Source: Oxalobacteraceae bacterium (GTDB lineage: Bacteria; Pseudomonadota; Gammaproteobacteria; Burkholderiales; Burkholderiaceae_D). From it: a DNA stretch of 50,298 nucleotides. The notes under the pieces are model-generated. The model did no database searches, was not told the DNA's origin, and was given only the letters and a program-made list of their open reading frames with translations. Shown piece after piece: positions 7,733 to 15,619 of the stretch; position 1 is the stretch's first letter, and every line of letters starts with the position of its first letter. The DNA is taken from the NCBI GenBank assembly GCA_023259175.1, contig JAHFQV010000005.1:1-50298 (forward strand). The letters are read 5' to 3'. The position numbers were made by a program, and so were the translations under genes.

Positions 7733-8668
7733 ATGAGACATTCGATAAAACGCTATGCAAATAGACACTCTGGTTTTAGCCTCGTTGAAATTGCGATGGT
7801 GCTCGTCATTGCTGGTATAGCCTTTAGCATGGTGATGACAGCGACGCGCGGCTCAACTGATGCGGGAAAGCGGGCTTTAATTCGCAGCCAACTCGATGCC
7901 ATTGATGCGGCGCTGGCCAATTTCGTGGCGCAAAATAAGCGCCTACCCTGCCCCGCCAATGGCACACTCGCCTCAAGTGCAGCCGGTGCGGGGACAGAGA
8001 CGCTTTCACCGGGCCCGCCACCGGCCGCACTACCGCCTAAGGGGAGCTGCAATCCTATCAACCAAATAAATGGCGTCGTCCCTTGGGTGAGCTTAGGTCT
8101 GAGCGAAGCCGATGCAACCGATCCTTGGGGTGCTAGGATTACTTATCGGGTTGACTCCGCTTTGGCGCAGGGCGCTCCACAAGCCATATTAATGGACATG
8201 AGTAGTTGTGATCCCTCCAGTACAGGTGGTGGCTTAACGGCTACTGGTTGTAAAGTCGCGGTTCCACCCTGTGCGGGGAATGGCAACTGCAGTTCACCGA
8301 GCGAATTTTTACTAAATAAAGGACTCGACGTTTGGGACGGCATTAATGGCGTTGCGGGCTGGAATATCCGGCAAAATAATCGGGGCGCAGGCACCGGTGC
8401 CGCTTACGTCTTGATTTCGCATGGCGCGAGCGGAACCGGAGCCTATAACAAAAGTGGAGTACTGCAACCAGGCAGCATCGCTGCGGGTACAGACGAAACA
8501 CCGAATCGAAATAATCGTGCACTTGCTATCCCTTCCCTACTCGCAAATACCTATCGCGACGCAGCTTTAAACGATGTTGTGAGTGCGGCGCATTTTGATG
8601 ATTACTTAAGCCACCCCAAAATAATGACGGTACTTAATCGTGCAGCCTTAGGGCCGCGCGCTCATTAG
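7733..8668 (+). CDS. Type IV prepilin-like protein with LPCPANG globular domain
   Basis: A 311-residue protein with a 14-residue basic leader, the prepilin peptidase site G/FSLVE (glutamate at mature position 5) and a hydrophobic helix of about 20 residues. The globular domain carries NKRLPCPANG, DPWGARITYRV, four clustered cysteines (about 160-185) and GAAYVLISHGASGTGAY. A good ribosome binding site (AAGGGAG) precedes the ATG. It is transcribed divergently from the ABC/two-component operon and is followed closely by a paralogue at 8709. It is probably a minor or tip pilin of the nearby MSHA-like pilus; this is inferred from position. Confidence 0.85.
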   Translation: MRHSIKRYANRHSGFSLVEIAMVLVIAGIAFSMVMTATRGSTDAGKRALIRSQLDAIDAALANFVAQNKRLPCPANGTLASSAAGAGTETLSPGPPPAALPPKGSCNPINQINGVVPWVSLGLSEADATDPWGARITYRVDSALAQGAPQAILMDMSSCDPSSTGGGLTATGCKVAVPPCAGNGNCSSPSEFLLNKGLDVWDGINGVAGWNIRQNNRGAGTGAAYVLISHGASGTGAYNKSGVLQPGSIAAGTDETPNRNNRALAIPSLLANTYRDAALNDVVSAAHFDDYLSHPKIMTVLNRAALGPRAH

Positions 8669-8708
8669 CGATTAGCGAGTAATGATTAGAGAAATGAGGG
8701 CTTATCTC

Positions 8709-9635
8709 ATGAATTTTCAAATCAGATTTGGACGCTTAAAAAAGTCAGCAAAGGGAGGCGCGCTGATTGTGATGGTCGCAATCGTTTTTGCCTTCGTCAT
8801 ACTGAGCTTGGCGCGATTTGCCTATATCGCCGCGCAAACGGGATTAGACCGTAGCGTTACGATGAATAAATCTTTGGAAAGTATCGACATCGCCCTGGCC
8901 AATTTTGTCGCCCACAATAAGCGCCTCCCATGTCCTGCTGATGGTCGTATTGCCAGTACGGCAGCGAATGCTGGAATCGAAATGACTTTTCCAAGCTGCA
9001 ATGCACAGCAACATGGGGTGCTTCCTTGGCAAACTCTGGGGCTAGCCGAATACCTCTCGAAAGACCCTTGGGGCGGGCGCCTTACTTATCGCGTCGATCC
9101 CGCATTGGCCGCTGCGGCACCGCTCTTAATGAATATGAGTTTATGCGATGTGTCGGGCACGGGTTCGGTGGCAGCCGGCGGTGCCTGTCGCACGCCAACC
9201 CCCACTTGCGTCGCTAATCCCGCCACTTGTACCGCGCCAGCGACTTTTTTGGTCGGTAAAGGTTTAGATGTGTGGACCGGAACCGGAGCCTGGGCAGCAC
9301 GCGCCCAAAATCGCAGCAATGGTACAGGAGCGGCCTATATTCTCATCTCGCACGGCGAAACGGGCGCGGGAGCCTACAATGAAAGGGGTATTTTTCAGCC
9401 GGGAACCCTGGGTGCTATTCCCTTGATACCGCCCCCGGGAACACAAGCCGCGGGCAACGATGAGCTTCCGCATTTCGCCAATCAAGTTTTGACTTTACCG
9501 CCAACCCAAAATACGACTTTTCGAAATGCCAGTCGCGATACCAGCTTTAGTTTGACCCATTTTGACGACTATATCAGCCATCCCAGTATCCGCAGCGTAC
9601 TTGCCCAAGTCGCCTTGCAAGAACGTGTGCATTGA
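8709..9635 (+). CDS. PilX/GspK-like pilin with the same globular domain as its upstream paralogue
   Basis: About 308 residues. The basic leader ends KKSAKG and is followed by a hydrophobic helix GALIVMVAIVFAFVILS. No glutamate stands at position 5, which is the form of PilX/GspK-type tip subunits rather than of major pilins. The C-terminal domain repeats the layout of the 7733-8668 protein: NKRLPCPADG, DPWGGRLTYRV, four cysteines, GAAYILISHGETGAGAY and HFDDYISHPSI. The ATG at 8709 has GAGGG 8 bases upstream; an in-frame ATG at 8682 has a weaker site. The pair arose by duplication with a change of N-terminal helix. The role as a tip or priming subunit is inferred. Confidence 0.78.
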   Translation: MNFQIRFGRLKKSAKGGALIVMVAIVFAFVILSLARFAYIAAQTGLDRSVTMNKSLESIDIALANFVAHNKRLPCPADGRIASTAANAGIEMTFPSCNAQQHGVLPWQTLGLAEYLSKDPWGGRLTYRVDPALAAAAPLLMNMSLCDVSGTGSVAAGGACRTPTPTCVANPATCTAPATFLVGKGLDVWTGTGAWAARAQNRSNGTGAAYILISHGETGAGAYNERGIFQPGTLGAIPLIPPPGTQAAGNDELPHFANQVLTLPPTQNTTFRNASRDTSFSLTHFDDYISHPSIRSVLAQVALQERVH

Positions 9636-9671
9636 GTCTGATGGAATGTTGCTCACCCTTTCGGCTTTTGC

Positions 9672-10187
9672 CTATTTTGTCTTTGTCGAAGCCTTAATTT
9701 GCTCATGTACAGTATTGGTATTGGCATCGAAAGTTTGTCCTACTTTGAGCACGACCTGCTCCCCGCTGGGTAAAGTTGCCACGACCTGTGGGGCTTTGCT
9801 GCGATTTTGGCGTACCCTTACATTTTGCAATTCCCGCGCTGGGTCTTTGATTTCATCGACTGGTTTTTGATTGATCCAAGTTGTTTCGAGACCGCTACTC
9901 CGTTTCACGTAACCATTATGGGTAAATTGTTCGTGGATAGGGGCTTCCTCGGCGCTTTCTTCTTCCTCCGGATGGTCGAGCTTTCTATTGAGGCGTTGGC
10001 GATCTAAGGCCACTCTTTCGGTTGGTCGTGAGAATAGTCGTCCTAAGGCTTTTTTATCGTCAGGCTCAAACGCTAGACCCAGCGTGCTCATTGCTACGCT
10101 TACTCCCACACTCGCTAGGACACTGATGATCCTAGAAACGGCAGTTGACCGCTCAAGATCGTCTTTAAGTTTTTGATTTGTCGACAT
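9672..10187 (-). CDS. Hypothetical single-pass protein at the end of the MSHA-like operon
   Basis: A 171-residue protein with a possible membrane helix at about 18-40 (RIISVLASVGVSVAMSTLGLAF). A charged linker rich in Glu/Arg follows, then a small C-terminal segment (PQVVATLPSGEQVVLKVGQTF) that looks like a beta hairpin. It occupies the position where mshK might be expected, after the mshJ-like gene, but I do not see convincing MshK features. It is separated from the mshJ-like gene by 237 bp containing a MITE-like element. It has no strong ribosome binding site, so its expression is uncertain. Confidence 0.6.
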   Translation of the reverse strand: MSTNQKLKDDLERSTAVSRIISVLASVGVSVAMSTLGLAFEPDDKKALGRLFSRPTERVALDRQRLNRKLDHPEEEESAEEAPIHEQFTHNGYVKRSSGLETTWINQKPVDEIKDPARELQNVRVRQNRSKAPQVVATLPSGEQVVLKVGQTFDANTNTVHEQIKASTKTK

Positions 10188-10239
10188 ATTGTTCGCTTTA
10201 TGGTGATCACCATTTCGGTGAGTGCGCTACAGGCTTGAT

Positions 10240-10355
10240 TGCACACTTTTCCGCCCATCTGGACTTTTGTGTTACTTCAGTGAAGTAACCTCCTCCTATC
10301 AACGTGGAGGTTGCGTCGTCGTCGCGCCTTGCCAGATGGGCGGAAAAATGCACAC
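10240..10355. mobile_element. MITE-like element with 16-bp inverted repeats and 7-bp target duplication
   Basis: TTTTCCGCCCATCTGG (10247-10262) is exactly reverse-complemented at 10332-10347. Outside the arms the same heptamer TGCACAC occurs in direct orientation at 10240-10246 and 10349-10355, as expected for a target-site duplication; one extra A lies on the right. The interior has two more stems: GTTACTTC/GAAGTAAC (10271-10289) and AACCTCC/GGAGGTT (10287-10312). No protein is encoded. It sits in the spacer between the mshJ-like gene and the 171-residue gene. A structured regulatory hairpin is the alternative, but the direct heptamers favour insertion. Confidence 0.6.
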
Positions 10356-10424
10356 TCAAACCCGTCCAACCGCCGTTTCTAGGATGATTCGCATCACAAT
10401 TTTTTGGCTATTTGATCGCATCAT

Positions 10425-11102
10425 TTATCCCGCAGGAGCAGCTTCCGCAGGGCGGCGCCCTACGGTAAGCCAGAACAATTTACATTCGCCTTCCAAAGGC
10501 CCGGGTAAGCGTCCTTCATTCACGAAGAGCTTTGGATGCAAGCTACAGTCATAGGGAATGAAGCGCCCTTGTTGACCGAGGTCATCGACTAGGCGAAATA
10601 AATCGTCTTCGTGCAATAAAGCCAAGCGGAAAAATAAGCGGCTACCACGTAATTCAAGTTCGCCCAGATTTTGACTGGGGTCCAGCGCAATGACTTGCTG
10701 TGGATAGAGTTGATAACTCATCGGTAGCAATTGGTAGCGTTCTTGTATGGTCTGTATCCATTCGATGATATCGAGCCGTTTTTCCTCACCCACAAAACCA
10801 TGTTTTACCAGTTGTATGTACTTGGGTTGAAAATCCAAGATATCGTTTTTTTCCGTCGTTGCAGCAGCGAATTTGTCGCGCGCTTGTGCTAGCTCGCCTT
10901 GCGACTGCAGTTTTTTTGCTTCCAACTTAAGCATGAAGAAATGACTGCCCGTGACCAGGGCAATCGAGACGACAAGACAAATTCCCAAGCGTAAGCTGGC
11001 CTGTCGAATGATGGGAAAATCGTTACCAAAGAAACCCGTCGGAGCAGGCGCTGGCTTCGCGCCAGGATTGAGTTTTACCGATTGTAAATTGGCCTGTGCC
11101 AT
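10425..11102 (-). CDS. MSHA biogenesis protein MshJ-like (PilO-like)
   Basis: A 225-residue inner-membrane protein with a short cytoplasmic N-terminus, one membrane helix (about 36-56, LRLGICLVVSIALVTGSHFF), a coiled-coil stretch (KLEAKKLQSQGELAQARDKF) and a small alpha/beta periplasmic domain. This is the layout of PilO/GspM/MshJ alignment-complex subunits. It starts one base after the stop of the MshI-like gene, which has the PilM/PilN role. The name rests on position and architecture more than on sequence identity. Confidence 0.6.
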   Translation of the reverse strand: MAQANLQSVKLNPGAKPAPAPTGFFGNDFPIIRQASLRLGICLVVSIALVTGSHFFMLKLEAKKLQSQGELAQARDKFAAATTEKNDILDFQPKYIQLVKHGFVGEEKRLDIIEWIQTIQERYQLLPMSYQLYPQQVIALDPSQNLGELELRGSRLFFRLALLHEDDLFRLVDDLGQQGRFIPYDCSLHPKLFVNEGRLPGPLEGECKLFWLTVGRRPAEAAPAG

Positions 11103-11103
11103 G

Positions 11104-12678
11104 TCAAATCTTCCTTACAATCTGTAACACAAAAGTGGGTTTGGCCAATTCTTTATCATTCCCGGCCTTACTCTCTAATGTCACGGTGTTGCGGACGTCG
11201 ATGGCGGGCTTATTTAAACTAATTTGAAGGTGAGTATCCGATTTTAAGGCGGAAATAAATTGCTCTACCATGCGGGTGGCGGCGCGATAGTCCTTGGTGA
11301 AAGGGATGACTTCGCATTCGAGTTCCAGTACTTGAAATGCGGGACTTGGAAGACCCAGTAAGCCGGGTGGTATCGGAGCCGTTTCCTCCACCTGAGGCGC
11401 TGGTGGTGGTGCGTTAGGATCGACGATTAATGGATCCGTTTCGCTGCTGCGCCAGTGGAATTCATGTAATTTAATATTAGGATTGGCATCTAAAGCGCTG
11501 CTCAACTGTTTTAAGAGCGAAAACATTTCCGGCGCATTTTGCTCAAGCGTGTGTTCAAGATCGACCGCGGCCTTCATCTCGCTAGGATTGGCGACGGTGG
11601 CGGGCATGCTATTGGTGGTTTCTTGATATTTGGTGAGGGCTTGTAAGGTCTCGAGCTGCGTTTGTTGAATGACTTGGCTGGTCTGGTAAGCATCGACACC
11701 ATTTTGCGCAACCCATAAAATGCCCGCCAACAGACTAATCGTGCTTAAGGCATTGAGTGAAGTATTGATTTGTTCGAGTTTGTGGGAGCGGGTTTGTTCT
11801 TGGGTCGCGTAATGGGTCGTGATATTTTGCGCGGCTAATAGAGATAAAAAAAGCGCGTCAGCATATTGGCCTAGCAGAAGTTTTTTAAAGCCAAAGCTAT
11901 TTTTGACCTCATTTAGAAAAATGAAGCGATAGTTCATTCCATCGCCATTGATGAGCTTAGACTTGAGCGTGTGGATGATTTCATCATTGGCGATGATCGC
12001 CACATTGAGCGCCTGATCACGCGCTAAGAGCCGCGTACTGGCGAGAAATTGGCGGGCTTTACCGATTTCGCTAGCAGTCACTTCGGCAATGGACTCTGCG
12101 CTCCAGGCAGTTTCCGCCGCTAAACGGCTAAATCGTAAATATTCATTCTGAAAAAAACTCTGCCGCAAGCCGCTGGATTGGTGGCTGATTAAGAGGCTAG
12201 GTTCGCGTCCTAAATTGAGTTTTCTAAAAAATAGTTCACTTAAAAGACCGACGGAATAAATTCCGGAAATATCTAACTTCTGCGCCTTCAAGGCATCGAT
12301 CCAGGGCTTAAGCAGTTGCGGATTGGTCAGTGCGCTTAACAATAACTGATCATCTTTTCGTCCGGTTTTTTCCCGTCCTTGCTGACTGGCTTGGCGATAT
12401 TCGGTGTCACGATAAAGTGCGTTTAAGCGTCGTTCTAATAACTTATTTTTCGCTGATCCAAACAAATGCGGTGCGGTTTCACGATGAAAGTCTTCTTCGA
12501 TTAGATCGGTTAATAGAAAGCAGTTGACCTTCGCCATCGGCTTTAGAAAATCGGCAAATTTACTCCAACCGGTCGCGTAGTTATCGAAGGTTTCGCCCTC
12601 GGACAAACTACCAGCTTCCTCCAAATATGCACAGAGCTGGTTATTCGTCAGGTAGAGTAAAAGTGATAGCTTAGCCAT
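11104..12678 (-). CDS. MSHA biogenesis protein MshI-like (PilM/PilN fusion type)
   Basis: A 524-residue protein. The first roughly 300 residues form a diverged actin-like (PilM/GspL cytoplasmic) region. A membrane segment follows around 310-330 (LNALSTISLLAGILWVAQNG), then a PilN-like periplasmic part with a coiled coil (QVIQQTQLETLQALTKYQE) and a C-terminal ferredoxin-like fold. The combination corresponds to the fused MshI arrangement or GspL. It would link the MshE/MshG motor to the MshJ-like and secretin parts. It lies between mshG-like and mshJ-like genes with spacings of under 10 bases. Confidence 0.65.
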   Translation of the reverse strand: MAKLSLLLYLTNNQLCAYLEEAGSLSEGETFDNYATGWSKFADFLKPMAKVNCFLLTDLIEEDFHRETAPHLFGSAKNKLLERRLNALYRDTEYRQASQQGREKTGRKDDQLLLSALTNPQLLKPWIDALKAQKLDISGIYSVGLLSELFFRKLNLGREPSLLISHQSSGLRQSFFQNEYLRFSRLAAETAWSAESIAEVTASEIGKARQFLASTRLLARDQALNVAIIANDEIIHTLKSKLINGDGMNYRFIFLNEVKNSFGFKKLLLGQYADALFLSLLAAQNITTHYATQEQTRSHKLEQINTSLNALSTISLLAGILWVAQNGVDAYQTSQVIQQTQLETLQALTKYQETTNSMPATVANPSEMKAAVDLEHTLEQNAPEMFSLLKQLSSALDANPNIKLHEFHWRSSETDPLIVDPNAPPPAPQVEETAPIPPGLLGLPSPAFQVLELECEVIPFTKDYRAATRMVEQFISALKSDTHLQISLNKPAIDVRNTVTLESKAGNDKELAKPTFVLQIVRKI

Positions 12679-12687
12679 GAGTAGCGC

Positions 12688-13893
12688 CTAAAACTTGAGT
12701 TTGCTGACGGTATCGTAAATCGGGCCCATCACCGACATCATAATCCAACCTAAAATAAGACCCAAGACCACCGTCATCATGGGTTCTATCATCGCCTGAA
12801 TTTTCTCTATCATTTCTTTGATTTCACGGTTGTAGAAATAACTGACATTGCGTAAGGCACTGTCTAAGGAACCTGTGGCCTCGCCAATTTTAAGCATGCG
12901 TATCACTAATGGTGGGAACACATCGGTGCTTTCAAAAGCGATGGCGACACTTTGACCTTCGGAGATCAAATCCCGGGCGCGCCTTAATCCCGCTGCGATC
13001 ACCTGGTTATCCACGATTTCTTCGCATAGGCGTATGCAATCTAAAATTGTGATACCTGATTCGTACATTAAGGCAAAAAAAGTAACGAAGCGCGACAAAA
13101 TAATTTTATGTAAAACTGGGCCGATCAACCATATTTTTAATTTGTAGCCATCAGCTCTAAAACGCGCATTTGGGCTATTTTTCAATACCAATTTGATGAC
13201 CACAAAAAGTGCAAACGGTATCGATAAAATCAAATACCAGTAATGAATTAAGAGGTCTGAAGTAAAAATTAGTATCTTGGTGTGTAGTGGCAGTTCTCCG
13301 CCCATATTTTTGATAAAGCCCGTCAATTGCGGCACCAAAAAAATCATCAACGCGAAGGTCACGCTAATTACGATTACGCTGACAAAAGCCGGATACATGA
13401 GGACACGCTTAGACTGCGAACTGAGTTCATCTTGCCACTTCAGGTTATCACTTAGATTTTTGAATACCTCCGAAATGCGCCCGGTCTTTTCGCCCGCGGT
13501 AATTAAGCTGGTAAAGGCGCGATCAAAAATTTGCGGGTGCCTATCCATGGCTTCAGACAGTTGCAAACCACCTTCGATATTCTCAATGAGATCGGCCACG
13601 ACGCTGCGAAAACGTAGGTTGTCAGCGGTATCGCGTAAATCCGTTAAGCCTTCTAAAATCGGCACGCCCGCACCCGTCATTTGTTCCATATGGAAGCAAA
13701 AATTAATTAAATCTTTGCGCGTGATTTTGACTTTCCCGACCGAGAAAGTTTTTTCCACATGTTCTTTGTAATCGATTAAATCCAAATCCATACGTTTTAA
13801 ACGTAGCTCGAGCTCAGGCAGATTAGCGGCATCCATACTGCCCTTTTGTTTTTTGCCGCGAGCATCAATTGCGCTATAGGAAAAGCTGGTCAT
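12688..13893 (-). CDS. mshG: Type IV pilus/MSHA inner-membrane platform protein MshG
   Basis: A 401-residue GspF/PilC-family protein starting MTSFSYSAIDARGKKQKGSM. It has two homologous cytoplasmic helical domains (about 70-190 and 270-390) and three membrane segments (about 170-190, 220-240 and 370-390). Family motifs include HMEQMTGAGVPILEGL and FFALMYESGITILDCI, the repeated hallmark of each half. The protein is the membrane platform turned by the MshE ATPase. Its start overlaps the mshE stop by four bases (ATGA), indicating coupled translation. Assignment to MshG rather than PilC or GspF rests on the surrounding msh-like genes. Confidence 0.85.
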   Translation of the reverse strand: MTSFSYSAIDARGKKQKGSMDAANLPELELRLKRMDLDLIDYKEHVEKTFSVGKVKITRKDLINFCFHMEQMTGAGVPILEGLTDLRDTADNLRFRSVVADLIENIEGGLQLSEAMDRHPQIFDRAFTSLITAGEKTGRISEVFKNLSDNLKWQDELSSQSKRVLMYPAFVSVIVISVTFALMIFLVPQLTGFIKNMGGELPLHTKILIFTSDLLIHYWYLILSIPFALFVVIKLVLKNSPNARFRADGYKLKIWLIGPVLHKIILSRFVTFFALMYESGITILDCIRLCEEIVDNQVIAAGLRRARDLISEGQSVAIAFESTDVFPPLVIRMLKIGEATGSLDSALRNVSYFYNREIKEMIEKIQAMIEPMMTVVLGLILGWIMMSVMGPIYDTVSKLKF

Positions 13894-15596
13894 GTGGGTA
13901 GCCTGTCGGTTAAATCGACCACTCTGGAAATTTCGTCTAAGGTAGTAACACCTTCAAGTACCCGTCGTATGGCATCTTCAACCAAGGGGCGAAAACCGCC
14001 GTCGATCGCGGCCTTGCGTAATTCTCTTTGGGTTGCGCGCCGCGCGATTAAATCATCGAGTTCACCATCTATCTTTAAGATTTCAAGAATCGACAGACGG
14101 CCTTTATAGCCTTGGTGACCGCAATGGGAGCAGCCAACTCCGGTACAAATCATCGCTGGAGGATCGGCTTCTTTCAGGCCCAATAACATCCTTTCTAACT
14201 CATCGGCTTCATGCTTTTCTTTGCAGTGATTACATAAACGCCGTATCAATCTTTGCGCCACGATGCCGATAATATTCCCGGCCATCAGATCAGGTACGAT
14301 GCCGATATCAAGTAGCCGAGGAATCGCGCCTATGGCCGAATTGGTGTGTAGAGTGGAAAATACCTGATGGCCTGTCATCGCCGCGCTAAAGGCCATTTCT
14401 GCGGTTTCTTTGTCGCGAATTTCACCCACTAAAATAATGTCCGGGTCTTGCCGCATCATTGATCGTATGCCGCTAGCAAAACCCATTTTGGCAGATTCAT
14501 TGACTGAGGTTTGCCGTATCATGGGGAGAGGATATTCGACAGGATCTTCCAAAGTCATGATATTGACGGAGTCGGTGTTAACGTGATTTAAAATTGAATA
14601 CAAGGTGGTTGTTTTACCGCTACCGGTGGGGCCGGTTACCAAGATTATTCCTTCTGGGCGCGCGATGATGAGTTTGAGTAGCATTAAATTTTGCTCCTCT
14701 AAACCCAAATTATCGAGCGCAACCAAACCTTTTTGTCTGTCTAGAATCCTGAGTACGAAATTTTCGCCATGGGTTGTGGGTTGGGCCGCAGCGCGAAAAT
14801 CGATATGTCGACCTGAAAAATTAATTGAAATGCGGCCGTCTTGTGGGGTGCGAGTTTCGGCGATATTCATATTGCTCATGACTTTTAGGCGTACCACCAT
14901 CGCTGGCCAATAAGTTTTGTGCAGGCTACGTATTTGCCGCATGATGCCATCGATGCGGTAGCGTATCCGTAGAAAAAATTCCTCTGGCTCAAAGTGAATA
15001 TCGGAGGCGTTTTGTTGTACCGCATCGGCGAGTATCGCGTCCATCAAGCGTACCAGCGGCTGGCTATATTCGTCCGAGACCGAGGACATGCTTTTGTAAT
15101 TGATTTGTCCGGTTTCGATCTCTTGTAAAATCCCATCGATGGATAACTCGAAACCGTAATACTGATTGATGGCTTTATCAATTTCCGATTCACTTGCGAG
15201 CATGGGGATGATGCTGATGTCCTTGCCCAACATGGCACTGATTTGATCGAGCGCGACAATATTGGCGGTGTCGGCCATGGCCAGGGTGAGCCGGCCTTGT
15301 GCTTTATCGAGCACCATAGGAAATACCGCATAGCGCTTGGCGACATCCTTGGAAATGAGTTTGATAGCGTGGGCATCGGCGATGATGCTGGTTAAATCAG
15401 TGCTTTGTTGATTTAAGTTTTCGCTTAAGGCTTCGCGTACCGTTGCGTCGGTCACGAAACCTAAGGCGATGAGTAATTTACCGAGCGGAATGCTATTCGT
15501 CTTTTGTTCGATCAAAGCAATCCGCAATTGATCTTCGCTGATCACACCTTTCGAAATCAGGAGCTTACCTAAGGGAAGTTTTGCGGGGGCGGCCAT
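13890..15596 (-). CDS. mshE: MSHA pilus extension ATPase MshE
   Basis: A 568-residue GspE/PilB-family ATPase. The N-terminal MshEN domain has two 24-residue motifs separated by 5 residues (about 8-31 and 37-60). C1E/N2E and catalytic domains follow, with Walker A GPTGSGKT, Asp box DPVEYP, Walker B ILVGEIRD and His box HQVFSTLHTN. A tetracysteine zinc site follows (CNHC and CSHC). It hydrolyses ATP in the cytoplasm to drive pilus assembly, and MshEN domains bind cyclic di-GMP. Both motif copies begin PLG where the consensus begins RLG, and the second ends in Asn rather than Gln, so nucleotide binding may be altered. Confidence 0.9.
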   Translation of the reverse strand: MAAPAKLPLGKLLISKGVISEDQLRIALIEQKTNSIPLGKLLIALGFVTDATVREALSENLNQQSTDLTSIIADAHAIKLISKDVAKRYAVFPMVLDKAQGRLTLAMADTANIVALDQISAMLGKDISIIPMLASESEIDKAINQYYGFELSIDGILQEIETGQINYKSMSSVSDEYSQPLVRLMDAILADAVQQNASDIHFEPEEFFLRIRYRIDGIMRQIRSLHKTYWPAMVVRLKVMSNMNIAETRTPQDGRISINFSGRHIDFRAAAQPTTHGENFVLRILDRQKGLVALDNLGLEEQNLMLLKLIIARPEGIILVTGPTGSGKTTTLYSILNHVNTDSVNIMTLEDPVEYPLPMIRQTSVNESAKMGFASGIRSMMRQDPDIILVGEIRDKETAEMAFSAAMTGHQVFSTLHTNSAIGAIPRLLDIGIVPDLMAGNIIGIVAQRLIRRLCNHCKEKHEADELERMLLGLKEADPPAMICTGVGCSHCGHQGYKGRLSILEILKIDGELDDLIARRATQRELRKAAIDGGFRPLVEDAIRRVLEGVTTLDEISRVVDLTDRLPT

Positions 15597-15619
15597 AGCT
15601 TTTGATCTATCCGTTCCGG

